Below, in pieces: positions 56,544-64,000 of a stretch of DNA of 64,000 bases (positions within the stretch are counted from its first letter, which is position 1; each line of letters begins with the position of its first letter). A program made the translations under genes and the position numbers. The notes under the pieces are model-generated. The model was given only the letters and a program-made list of their open reading frames with translations, was not told the origin of the DNA and did no database searches. The stretch spans positions 1 through 64,000 of the forward strand of contig NZ_SIHO01000003.1 of assembly GCF_004681125.1 (NCBI RefSeq), given 5' to 3'. This stretch comes from Glacieibacterium arshaanense. Its GTDB lineage: Bacteria; Pseudomonadota; Alphaproteobacteria; Sphingomonadales; Sphingomonadaceae.

Positions 56544-58346
56544 TTAGCCGTACAGCTTGTCGAGCCGCTCGGCGTAAATCTGCTTGAGCACGTGCCGGCG
56601 GATCTTGAGGCTCGGCGTCATCTGCAGGTTTTCCACCGTGAAGGGTGCGTCGGCGATGATGACGCGGCGGACTTTTTCGACTGTCGCGACATTGGCGTTG
56701 ACGCGGTCGACGGCGGCCATCAGCGCGCTGCGGAATTCGGGTTCGTCTTTCAGTTTGGCGGGGTCGGTGGGCATGCCCTTTTCGCGCGCCCAGCTCATCG
56801 CCCATTCGGGATCGGGGACGACGACGCCGACCAGATACGGCCGGCGGTCGCCATAGACCATCGCCTGGACGATTTCGGTCTGCAGCGTCAGCATGCCTTC
56901 GACGCGCTGCGGCGCGACATTGTCGCCCTTGTCGTTGACGATGATGTCCTTCTTGCGGTCGGTGATGACGATGTGGCCGTCTTCGTCGATATGGCCGATG
57001 TCACCGGTCAGCAGCCAGCCGTCCTGCAGGACCTTGGCGGTGTCCTCCTCGTTCTGCCAATAGCCGTGCATGACGAGCTCGCCGCGCACCAGGATTTCGC
57101 CGTCGGCGGCAATCTTGACCTCGACGCCGTCGAGTGCCGGGCCGACGGTGTGGATCTTGATGCGGCGGCTCGGGCGGTTGCACGAAATTAGCGGCGCGGC
57201 TTCGGTCTGGCCGTAGCCCTGCAGCAGCTTGATGCCGAGCGATTCGAAGAACAGCCCGACTTCGGGGTTGAGCGGCGCGCCGCCCGACACCAGCGCCTTG
57301 AGGTTGCCGCCGAAGCGCTGCTGGACCTTGTGGCGCACGGTCTTGTCGAGCAGCGCGTCGAACGGCCGCTCCCAGAACGGCAGCCCCTGGTTCTCGTAGC
57401 GCTTGCGGCCGAGCCGCATCGCCTGGTTGAACATCACGACAGCGATGCCGCCCTGCTTTTCGATGGTCTTGACGATGCGCGCGCGCAGCACTTCGAATAG
57501 CCGCGGCACGACCACCATCAGCGTCGGCTTGACCTCCTCCATGTTGGCGGCGAGCTTTTCGAGGCCCTCGGCGTAATAGATGCTGGCGCCGAGCCCGATC
57601 GGCACGAACTGGCCGCAGGTGTGTTCATAGGCGTGGCTCAGCGGCAGGAACGACAAGAAGCTGTCGGGGTCGGGCGGGAAGTCTTCGGCAATGACGCGGA
57701 TGGCGCTGGCGACATTGCACAGGATGGCGCCGTGGTGCTGGCGGACGCCGCGCGGCGCGCCGCCGGTGCCCGAGGTATAGATCAGGCAGGCGAGGTCGCC
57801 GCGCTTGGCGGTTTGTGCGGCGCGCGTTGCCGCGACATTGGCGGGGTTTTCGGCAATCAGCGTCTGCCACTGGTGCAGCGTCGCGCCGCTTTCCTGACCG
57901 ATGCGCAGTGCCTCGATGCCGATGACGGTTCGGCATTCCTTTGAGCGGTAGACCGCGGCGAGCAAGGTCTTGGCGAGCTTGGTGGTCGAGACGATCGCCG
58001 CGACGGCGCCACTGTCATCGAGGACGTGGAGATGGTCGGATTCGGTGTTGGTGATGTAGGTCGGCACCGTCACCGCGCCCGCCGCCATGATGGCGATGTC
58101 GGCGAGGCACCATTCGGGGCGGTTTTCGCTGACCAGCATGACGCGGTCGCCGGGCTTGATACCAATGCCGCGCAGGCCGGCGGCGAGGCTCGACACAGTC
58201 TCGGCGGCCTGCCGCCACGAAATCGGCACCCAGGCGCCTTCGTGCTTGTGCGCCAGCATCACCGCGTCGCCAAGCCGTTCGGCCTGATCGAAGAACATCG
58301 TGACCAGATTGGGCCAGTTCGCGCACTTTTCGGCCGAGGTCAGCAT
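56544..58346 (-). CDS. Long-chain acyl-CoA synthetase (AMP-forming)
   Basis: The product is 600 residues of the ANL superfamily. It has the P-loop-like YTSGTGGAPRGVRQHHGAIL, the adenylate motif GYGQTEAAPLISCNRPS, GWLLTGDIGHIDEDGHIVIT and the hinge region DRKKDIIVNDKGDNVAPQRV. It belongs to the FAA1/FadD15-like branch (long N-terminal domain, no transmembrane anchor). It activates fatty acids to acyl-CoA. The C-terminal Lys is expected in the SLKIRRHVLKQIYAERLDKL region. GGT lies upstream in the same direction with a 33-nt gap, so cotranscription is possible. Confidence 0.93.
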   Translation of the reverse strand: MLTSAEKCANWPNLVTMFFDQAERLGDAVMLAHKHEGAWVPISWRQAAETVSSLAAGLRGIGIKPGDRVMLVSENRPEWCLADIAIMAAGAVTVPTYITNTESDHLHVLDDSGAVAAIVSTTKLAKTLLAAVYRSKECRTVIGIEALRIGQESGATLHQWQTLIAENPANVAATRAAQTAKRGDLACLIYTSGTGGAPRGVRQHHGAILCNVASAIRVIAEDFPPDPDSFLSFLPLSHAYEHTCGQFVPIGLGASIYYAEGLEKLAANMEEVKPTLMVVVPRLFEVLRARIVKTIEKQGGIAVVMFNQAMRLGRKRYENQGLPFWERPFDALLDKTVRHKVQQRFGGNLKALVSGGAPLNPEVGLFFESLGIKLLQGYGQTEAAPLISCNRPSRRIKIHTVGPALDGVEVKIAADGEILVRGELVMHGYWQNEEDTAKVLQDGWLLTGDIGHIDEDGHIVITDRKKDIIVNDKGDNVAPQRVEGMLTLQTEIVQAMVYGDRRPYLVGVVVPDPEWAMSWAREKGMPTDPAKLKDEPEFRSALMAAVDRVNANVATVEKVRRVIIADAPFTVENLQMTPSLKIRRHVLKQIYAERLDKLYG

Positions 58347-58379
58347 GCCGTCGCTCCCGCAATTATTGTTATCGGCTGC

Positions 58380-60107
58380 TTATAGCCCGAGCGCGACGCC
58401 TTCGCTACGCGGGTCAGCGCCGCCGCGCCAACCGCCGGCGACGCGTTCGATGCCGTTCGCCTTGTACGGCAAGGACGTCACGGTAATCTCGCTATGACCG
58501 AGCGCCTTGAGCTGCGGGATCATCGCCGCCAGCGGCGCGCCCTGCGGGCTCGATTCGATGATCAGCCGGTTATCGAACACCATCATCACCGGCAGCGCGA
58601 TTGCGTCCTGCACCGGTCTTTTCCAGTCGAGTACCGCGATGATCGATTTCGCCACCTGCGCCGGAATCGTCGGGCCACCCGCGGCGCCGATAGACAGCAG
58701 CACGTGACCCTTGTCATCATAGACGATGGTCGGTGTCATCGACGAGCGCGGGCGTTTGCCGGGCTCGACGCGGTTGGCGACGGGTACGCCGTCGACCACT
58801 GGGATGAAGTCGAAATCGGTGAGTTCGTTGTTGAGCACGAAGCCGCCCGAAATCAGTCCCGACCCGAACGAGCCTTCGACGGTCGAGGTCAGTGACGCAA
58901 CATTGCCGCGCGCGTCGACAGCGGAGAAGTGCGATGTCGACGGCACTTCGTTGCTGGTGCCGGCCTTGCGCGGCGGCGCACCGCGCGGGCGTCCGGCGCT
59001 GACCGTCGCCATCGTGCCGGTGGCGCTGATCAGGTTGCCGCGGCTGCGGATATAGCCGGCGTCAATCAGCCCGGCGGTCGGCACCTGCACGAAGTCGGGA
59101 TCGCCGACGAACGCGGCGCGGTCGGCAAACGCCAGCCGCTCGCTTTCGGCGAGCAGGTGCCAGGCGACGGGGTTGTCGGCGCCCAATGCGGCGAGGTCGA
59201 AGCGCTGGAGCTGGCCGAGAATCTGGATGACCGCGATGCCGCCCGATGACGGCGGCCCCATGCTGCAAATCTTGTAGCTGCGGTATTTGCCGCATACTGC
59301 TGGCCGCGCCTTGGCGGTGTAGCCCGCGACATCGGCGCGCGTCATGCCCGACGGGTTCATCGTCGAGGTTGTTACCGCCGCGACCAGCGCGTCGGCATTC
59401 GGGCCGGTGTAGAAGGCCTTGGGGCCAGCAGCCGCAATGGCTTCCAGAGTGCGCGCCAACGGTTCGTTGACGATGCGGCTGCCGACCGGTTTGGGGCTGC
59501 CATCGGGCAGCAGGTATAGCGCCGCGCCTTCGCGGGTGCGCGCCAGGTTCTTCGCCTGCGCCGCGACGCCCGCCGCCATGCGCGGCGACATGACGAAGCC
59601 GCCACGTGCCAATGCAATCGCCGGTTCGAACAGCTTGGCCCAGGGTAGCGTACCGAGCTTGGCATGTGCCATTGCCAGCATCGCGATGTTGCCGGGGACG
59701 CCGACGCTCTTGCCGCCGGGCTTGGCGACGCCGCCGGCGAGCGGCTTGCCGTCAGCGCCGAGGAACATTGTCGGGGTCGCCGACGCCGGTGCGGTTTCGC
59801 GGCCGTCGAAGCTCAGCACGCCGCCGCTGGCGGGTTGATAGACCAGCAGCCCGCCGCCGCCGATGCCCGAGGATTGCGGCTCGACCACCGACAGCGCCAG
59901 CAAGGTCGCGGCACTGGCGTCGAATGCGGAACCGCCGGCGCGCAGCATCGCGACACCGGCTTCGGCGGCACGGTAGTCGGCGGCAGAAACCATCGCGGTG
60001 GATACACCGGCGACCGGGGTGGCAGCAGAAGTCGAGGCAGGCGGGGCAACAGGTGTCGTCGCGCACGCCGACAACAACAGCGCCGCCAGCAAAATCGGAC
60101 CCTTCAT
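58380..60107 (-). CDS. ggt: Gamma-glutamyltransferase
   Basis: The product is a 575-residue Ntn-hydrolase precursor. MKGPILLAALLLSAC is a lipoprotein signal (lipobox LLSAC), so it is exported and probably lipid-anchored. The autocleavage/nucleophile Thr-Ser site is in STSHFSAVDARGNVASLTST, with GGFVLNNELTDF and the oxyanion/Gly-Gly loop MGPPSSGGIAVIQILGQL. It transfers or hydrolyses the gamma-glutamyl group of glutathione in the periplasm. The large and small subunits would be formed by cleavage before the conserved Thr. Confidence 0.93.
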   Translation of the reverse strand: MKGPILLAALLLSACATTPVAPPASTSAATPVAGVSTAMVSAADYRAAEAGVAMLRAGGSAFDASAATLLALSVVEPQSSGIGGGGLLVYQPASGGVLSFDGRETAPASATPTMFLGADGKPLAGGVAKPGGKSVGVPGNIAMLAMAHAKLGTLPWAKLFEPAIALARGGFVMSPRMAAGVAAQAKNLARTREGAALYLLPDGSPKPVGSRIVNEPLARTLEAIAAAGPKAFYTGPNADALVAAVTTSTMNPSGMTRADVAGYTAKARPAVCGKYRSYKICSMGPPSSGGIAVIQILGQLQRFDLAALGADNPVAWHLLAESERLAFADRAAFVGDPDFVQVPTAGLIDAGYIRSRGNLISATGTMATVSAGRPRGAPPRKAGTSNEVPSTSHFSAVDARGNVASLTSTVEGSFGSGLISGGFVLNNELTDFDFIPVVDGVPVANRVEPGKRPRSSMTPTIVYDDKGHVLLSIGAAGGPTIPAQVAKSIIAVLDWKRPVQDAIALPVMMVFDNRLIIESSPQGAPLAAMIPQLKALGHSEITVTSLPYKANGIERVAGGWRGGADPRSEGVALGL

Positions 60108-60157
60108 ACGTTCCCCCGGTCGTTGGCCGCGCGCAACGCGGCGCGGCGGTCGTATCG

Positions 60158-61189
60158 TCAGCTGTCTACCCCTACCGCTTCGGAAACGCGACGGAAACCA
60201 TCACGTCGCAGCAGGCGCACCAGGTCGCGCTTGATATCGGTAATCAATTCCGGACCCTTGTAGACCAGCCCGGTATAAAGCTGGACGAGGCTCGCGCCGG
60301 CGCGGATTTTGGCATAGGCATCGGCGCCGCTGGAAATGCCGCCGACGCCGATCAGCGGCAGCTTGCCGCCGGTGGCGCGGCGGAAATCGCGCAAAATCGC
60401 CGTCGAGCGTTCCATCAGTGGCTTGCCCGACATGCCGCCGGCTTCATCGGCGTTCCTGCTCGTCAGACCGTCACGTGCCAGCGTGGTGTTTGAAATGATC
60501 AGCCCGTCGATCCCAGAACCGGTGATGACATCGGCGATATCGGCGACATCTTCGGGCTGCAGGTCAGGCGCGACCTTGACGAACAGCGGCAGCAGCAGCG
60601 GCCCGCGCGCGGCGATCACCGCCGAAACCAGCCGCGTCAGCTCGGCGCGGTCCTGCAGCGCGCGCAGCCCCGGCGTATTGGGGGAGGAGATGTTGACGGT
60701 GATATAGCTCGCCCAGCGCCCCATACCGCGCACGCCTGTCGCATAGTCGCGGATGCGGTCCACGCTGTCCTTGTTGGCGCCGACATTGACGCCGACCTGG
60801 CCGGGAAGGCCGTGGCGCGCTGCCAGCCGGTCGCGCACCGCCTCGAGCCCTTCGTTGTTGAAGCCGAGCCGGTTGATGACGGCCTCATCCTCGCGCAGTC
60901 GGAAGATGCGCGGGCGCGGGTTGCCGTCCTGCGGCTCGGGAGTAACGGTGCCGACTTCGGCGAACCCGAAGCCCAGCCGCAGCATGTCATCGGGGACTTC
61001 GGCGTTCTTGTCGAAGCCCGCGGCAATGCCGACCGGATTGGGAAAGGTCAGCCCGGCGACCGTTGTCGACAGCATCGGGTCATCGGGTTTGGCGGTTTTG
61101 CCCATCCCCATGCCGACCGCTGCGAGCGTCAGCCGATGCGCGCGTTCGGCATCGAGGAGGAACAACAGGGGTCGCAAGAGTCGAAACAT
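60158..61189 (-). CDS. pyrD: Dihydroorotate dehydrogenase (quinone), class 2
   Basis: The product is 343 residues from the ATG giving MFRLLRPLLFLLDAERAHRL, whose N-terminal helices are the membrane/quinone-binding module of class 2 enzymes. It has GFDKNAEVPDDMLRLGFGF, the catalytic Ser in VNISSPNTPGLRALQ, ISNTTLARDGL and the FMN phosphate site IGVGGISSGADAYAKIRAG. It oxidises dihydroorotate to orotate in pyrimidine synthesis, passing electrons to quinone. The longer frame (16 residues more) is rejected. Confidence 0.95.
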   Translation of the reverse strand: MFRLLRPLLFLLDAERAHRLTLAAVGMGMGKTAKPDDPMLSTTVAGLTFPNPVGIAAGFDKNAEVPDDMLRLGFGFAEVGTVTPEPQDGNPRPRIFRLREDEAVINRLGFNNEGLEAVRDRLAARHGLPGQVGVNVGANKDSVDRIRDYATGVRGMGRWASYITVNISSPNTPGLRALQDRAELTRLVSAVIAARGPLLLPLFVKVAPDLQPEDVADIADVITGSGIDGLIISNTTLARDGLTSRNADEAGGMSGKPLMERSTAILRDFRRATGGKLPLIGVGGISSGADAYAKIRAGASLVQLYTGLVYKGPELITDIKRDLVRLLRRDGFRRVSEAVGVDS

Positions 61190-61275
61190 CACATCACCAT
61201 GGCAGGCCGCTCGGGACTGGTCAAAACCAGCAGCCACTTTTATGCACGGTGTAGGTTAATTTTTTGGAGGCTCAT

Positions 61276-63096
61276 GTGTCGCGTCATTTCTTGCTCGCCG
61301 TTTCGGCGCTTGCCGTACTCGCCGCACCACTCGCTGCCGCACCCGCTGCGCCCGTTGCCGCGACGGCGGCAGTCGACCAGTCGGCGGCGCTCAACGCCTT
61401 CTTCGCCGATTATGACAAGGCAGCACTGGCGCGCTCGCCGATGCGCTCGGCATATCGCGGGCTAAAGACCGACTATGGCAAATGGGACGACATGAGCGAT
61501 GCTGCCGAAGTCGCCGACCATGACTTCGACATGAAATGGCTCGCCGACATGCGCACGCGTTTCGCCGGCGCCAAGCTCGACCCGCAGGCCAAGCTGTCCT
61601 ACGAACTGTTCGAAAAGACGATGGCGCGCCGCGACGGCGGCTTCAAATTTCGGCACGACGGCTATGTCTTCGACCAGATGAACGGCGCGCAGGCCGATTA
61701 TCCGGCGTTTCTGATCAACATCCACCGCGTCGATACCAAGCAGGATGCGCTCGACTATGTCGAACGGCTCAAGGGCATCGGCCCGGCGCTCGACCAGAAC
61801 ATTGCGGTGTCTAACGAGCGCGCCAAAAACGGCGTGATGCCGCCGAAGTGGGTCTATCCGTTCGTCATTTCGGACGCGCAGAACATCATCAAAGGCGCAC
61901 CGTTCGATAACGGCCCGGACTCGGCGCTCTATGCCGATCTCAAGGAAAAGGTCGCCAAGCTCGACATTCCGCAAGCCGAAAAGGACGCGATTATCGCCAG
62001 CGGCCGCACGGCATTGCTGACCTCGGTCAAGCCGGTCTATGAACGTGTCATCGCCGCGATGAACGCGCAGGAACCCAAGGCCGGCACCATCGACGGCGTC
62101 TGGCGCTTCAAAGACGGCGCCGCCTATTACAACGAGCGGCTGGCGAACTACACCACTACCGCGATCACCGCCGAACAGGTCCACCAGCTCGGCCTGCAGC
62201 AGGTCGCGCGCATCCATGACGAAATGCGCGGCATCATGCGCGAAGTCGGTTTCAAGGGCGACTTGCCGGCGTTCTTCAAGGAAATGCGCGGCAATCCGAA
62301 GTTCCTGCTGCCCGATACCGACGCCGGCCGCGCCGAATATCTCGCCACCGCCAACGCCGACATCCGCGAAGTCGAAGCCAAGCTGCCCAACTGGTTCGGC
62401 ACGCTTCCCAAGGCAGCGCTCAAGGTCAAGGCGGTCGAAGCGTTCCGCGAAAAATCGGCAGGCAAGGCGTTCTACCAGTCGCCGTCGCAGGATGGCTCGC
62501 GGCCCGGTACCTACTATGTCAACCTCTACAAGATGGGTGACATGCCGACGACCGAGATCGAGGCGCTGGCCTATCACGAGGGCATCCCCGGCCATCACCT
62601 GCAGCTCGCCATCGCCACCGAATTGAAGGACATCCCGCCATTCCGCAAGTTCGGCGGTTACACCGCTTATTCGGAAGGCTGGGGGCTGTATTCGGAGAAG
62701 CTGGCGAAGGACATGGGCCAGTACCGCAACCCGTATAGCGACTTCGGCCGCCTGCAGCTCGAACTGCACCGCGCGGTGCGCCTGGTTGTCGATAGCGGCA
62801 TCCACTACAAGAAATGGAGCCGCGAGGACGCCGTCGCCTATGCGCTGGCGAATACCGCCGAGACGCCGGGCGCCATCCAGAAGGCAATGGAGCGCTACGT
62901 CGTGTATCCCGGCCAGGCGACCGCCTATATGATCGGCCGTCTGAAGATTTCGGAACTGCGCGCGCGTGCCGAAAAGGCGCTTGGGGACAAGTTCGATATC
63001 AAGGCGTTCCACGATGTCGTGCTGACCAACGGCGCGGTGCCGCTCGACGTGCTTGAGGCCAATGTCGATGCGTGGATTGCGGCGAAGAAGGCCTGA
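61276..63096 (+). CDS. DUF885 family exported peptidase-like protein
   Basis: The product is 606 residues. MSRHFLLAVSALAVLAAPLA, then AAPAAP, is a signal peptide. The start is GTG with GGAGG 5 nt upstream, preferred over a TTG 12 nt earlier. ALAYHEGIPGHHLQLAIATE is the DUF885 hallmark HEGxPGHH, resembling a zinc-peptidase site, and YSEGWGLYSEKLAKDMG carries a downstream Glu. Relatives are periplasmic and many are annotated as metallo-carboxypeptidase-like. The substrate is unknown. It is divergent from pyrD. Confidence 0.9.
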   Translation: MSRHFLLAVSALAVLAAPLAAAPAAPVAATAAVDQSAALNAFFADYDKAALARSPMRSAYRGLKTDYGKWDDMSDAAEVADHDFDMKWLADMRTRFAGAKLDPQAKLSYELFEKTMARRDGGFKFRHDGYVFDQMNGAQADYPAFLINIHRVDTKQDALDYVERLKGIGPALDQNIAVSNERAKNGVMPPKWVYPFVISDAQNIIKGAPFDNGPDSALYADLKEKVAKLDIPQAEKDAIIASGRTALLTSVKPVYERVIAAMNAQEPKAGTIDGVWRFKDGAAYYNERLANYTTTAITAEQVHQLGLQQVARIHDEMRGIMREVGFKGDLPAFFKEMRGNPKFLLPDTDAGRAEYLATANADIREVEAKLPNWFGTLPKAALKVKAVEAFREKSAGKAFYQSPSQDGSRPGTYYVNLYKMGDMPTTEIEALAYHEGIPGHHLQLAIATELKDIPPFRKFGGYTAYSEGWGLYSEKLAKDMGQYRNPYSDFGRLQLELHRAVRLVVDSGIHYKKWSREDAVAYALANTAETPGAIQKAMERYVVYPGQATAYMIGRLKISELRARAEKALGDKFDIKAFHDVVLTNGAVPLDVLEANVDAWIAAKKA

Positions 63097-63109
63097 AGTC
63101 CGATAGAGC

Positions 63110-63245
63110 AAGAGCCTCCGGCGGGCAGGGACTTGTCCCTGCACCCGGTAGTTCGGCGCGGCGCCAGCACAACCGACGCCGCGATTGATGCGCCAACGCA
63201 AATTAATGGGTGCAGGGACAAGTCCCTGCCCGCCGGAGGCTCTTC
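63110..63245. repeat. Dispersed palindromic repeat, copy 8
   Basis: Opposed half-units lie at 63110-63158 and 63200-63245. Both inner stems are GCAGGGAC/GTCCCTGC (loops TT and AA), different from the other copies but mutually complementary. The outer GCCTCCGGCGGGCAGG is conserved. About 40 nt of unrelated sequence lies between the arms. Confidence 0.87.
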
Positions 63246-63373
63246 AAATTCGATTCACCTTGAATTCCCGGGATGCCGTGCAACCCCGTCGCGTCCGCCG
63301 CCGTTAACGCAGCGGGCATGACCCGCAGGGATCGTCAGGCGCGTGGCCACGCCGCCTCATCATCCGTCCTTTA

Positions 63374-63411
63374 CGGCCCGGTCGCCTGCAGGCGCGCCGG
63401 GCCGTTTTTTT
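63374..63411 (+). terminator. Strong terminator without an evident gene in front
   Basis: CGGCCCGG (63374-63381) pairs with CCGGGCCG (63397-63404), followed by seven T residues. The nearest upstream coding gene ends 277 nt earlier, behind repeat copy 8. The 63,246-63,373 stretch has no supported ORF, so it may end the DUF885 transcript, a small RNA, or an attenuated leader of the sufR operon. Confidence 0.85.
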
Positions 63412-63509
63412 GGGGGTGCGACAGTCACTTTGCTTGACTTGCCCCCCATGCTCCCCACATAAGCCGGACGAAATTAGTCCTGTTTTGCTGCACACCCTGA
63501 AAGGTGCTG

Positions 63510-63953
63510 ATGATCCGGCTGACCAACCTTGCCGATTATGCGGTTGTCGTGATGACTGCGGCGGCCAAATCGCCCGAGCGCCGGCTGTCTGCGCCCGAGG
63601 TGGCGCTGGTGACGGGGATTCCGGTGCCGACGGTGGCGAAGCTGATGGGCACGCTGGCGCGCGCCGGGCTGCTGGCGGCGTCGCGCGGCGCCGGTGGTGG
63701 TTTTCAGTTCTGCCGGCCGGCGGCCGAGGTCAGCATCGCGGCGATTATCGAGGCGGTCGATGGCCCGATTGCACTGACGCAGTGCCAGCATCCCGCCGAT
63801 GGCGTCACCGCTAGCGATTGCAGCATCGGCAGTTCGTGCAGCGTCCGCGGCCATTGGGCGCCGATCAACCGCGCGGTGCGTGATGCGCTGGGCGCGGTGA
63901 CGCTCGCCGACCTGATCCAGCCGGTTGTCGCGCGTGAAAGTGTAACGGCATGA
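63510..63953 (+). CDS. SUF system Fe-S cluster assembly regulator (Rrf2 family)
   Basis: The product is 147 residues: MIRLTNLADYAVVVMTAAAK, a winged helix with SAPEVALVTGIPVPTVAKLM and RAGLLAASRGAGGGFQFCRP, then three cysteines (C92, C104, C110) in a spacing typical of [2Fe-2S]-binding Rrf2 regulators. AAAGG precedes the ATG; a GTG 6 nt earlier is less likely. Its stop overlaps the next ATG (ATGA). Alphaproteobacterial members repress the downstream suf operon when clusters are sufficient. Confidence 0.92.
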   Translation: MIRLTNLADYAVVVMTAAAKSPERRLSAPEVALVTGIPVPTVAKLMGTLARAGLLAASRGAGGGFQFCRPAAEVSIAAIIEAVDGPIALTQCQHPADGVTASDCSIGSSCSVRGHWAPINRAVRDALGAVTLADLIQPVVARESVTA

Positions 63954-64000
63954 CCGACGATACCCGCACGCTTGACGTCAACGCCGAAGCCCAGGGCGCG
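63950..64000 (+). CDS. Start of the next gene, probably sufB (truncated by the window)
   Basis: Only 17 codons are visible (MTDDTRTLDVNAEAQGA). The ATG overlaps the stop of the Rrf2 regulator by 4 nt, so the genes are translationally coupled. In sphingomonads the gene after this regulator is usually sufB, scaffold of Fe-S cluster assembly. The identity here rests on context only. Confidence 0.5.
   Translation, partial: MTDDTRTLDVNAEAQGA

Noticed and set aside
61274-61290. ATG at 61274 as the start of the DUF885 gene
   Set aside because: It is out of frame; the in-frame GTG at 61276 has a GGAGG site and opens a signal peptide.
61462-63201. 579-codon open frame on the minus strand
   Set aside because: It is antisense to the DUF885 gene and runs into repeat copy 8.

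Overview
The window is about 64 kb of high-GC DNA from an alphaproteobacterium, most likely of the order Sphingomonadales. The evidence is the complete PhyR/NepR/EcfG general-stress-response locus with EcfG-type promoters, the ribosomal superoperon ending secY-adk-rpsM-rpsK-rpoA-rplQ, many sphingomonad-like small stress proteins, and an Rrf2-type SUF regulator directly before the suf genes. I see no rRNA, tRNA, CRISPR array, prophage or insertion sequence. The genus cannot be fixed from the sequence alone.

Positions 1-7,742 hold metabolic and envelope genes: the end of an autotransporter, a threonine aldolase, an EamA exporter, an orphan molybdopterin (CoxL-like) dehydrogenase subunit translationally coupled to a YeeZ-like dehydrogenase, a PhyH dioxygenase and an M48 membrane protease. 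Positions 7,743-19,870 form a stress and signalling region. It contains CsbD, a 1,489-residue CheB-CheR-PAS-histidine kinase-REC-REC-HTH polypeptide, a single-domain response regulator, an entericidin-like lipoprotein, an OmpA-like porin, PhyR, an EcfG sigma factor with a NepR-like domain fused to its N terminus, a second small NepR-like ORF, a PhyP-like HisKA_2 protein with a degenerate ATPase domain, several small membrane proteins, Dps and a repeat-rich lipoprotein. Five GGAAC-N17-GTT promoter matches (often read as GGAAC-N16-CGTT) precede csbD, the entericidin gene, ompA, phyR and the DUF1328 gene, so much of the region looks like one EcfG regulon placed around its own regulators.

Positions 19,963-29,341 carry pepN, argJ, secA, an AT-rich small membrane-protein gene and a DsbA-type thiol oxidoreductase. 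Positions 29,413-49,384 are the ribosomal superoperon: str (rpsL-rpsG-fusA-tuf), S10 (rpsJ to rpsQ), spc (rplN to adk) and alpha (rpsM-rpsK-rpoA-rplQ). An SDR gene is inserted between adk and rpsM, and there is a structured 240-nt gap before rplQ. Positions 49,471-63,096 hold a thioesterase, a secreted protein, guaA, a GST, a nuclease-helicase of the DUF2075 type, a PadR/DUF2218 pair, an acyl-CoA synthetase, a gamma-glutamyltransferase, pyrD and a DUF885 peptidase-like protein. The window ends with a SufR-like Rrf2 regulator overlapping the start of what is probably sufB.

A dispersed palindromic repeat family is present at eight loci, all in gaps between genes. Its outer sequence is conserved (GCCTCCGGCGGGCAGG and its complement), but the inner hairpin stem differs from copy to copy with compensating changes on both sides. 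In one case two opposed half-units enclose the AT-rich gene at 28,119-28,538. The most unusual features are the NepR-EcfG fusion with a second NepR-like ORF next door, the covarying repeat family, the giant chemotaxis-kinase fusion and the single-gene PD-(D/E)XK nuclease-helicase.
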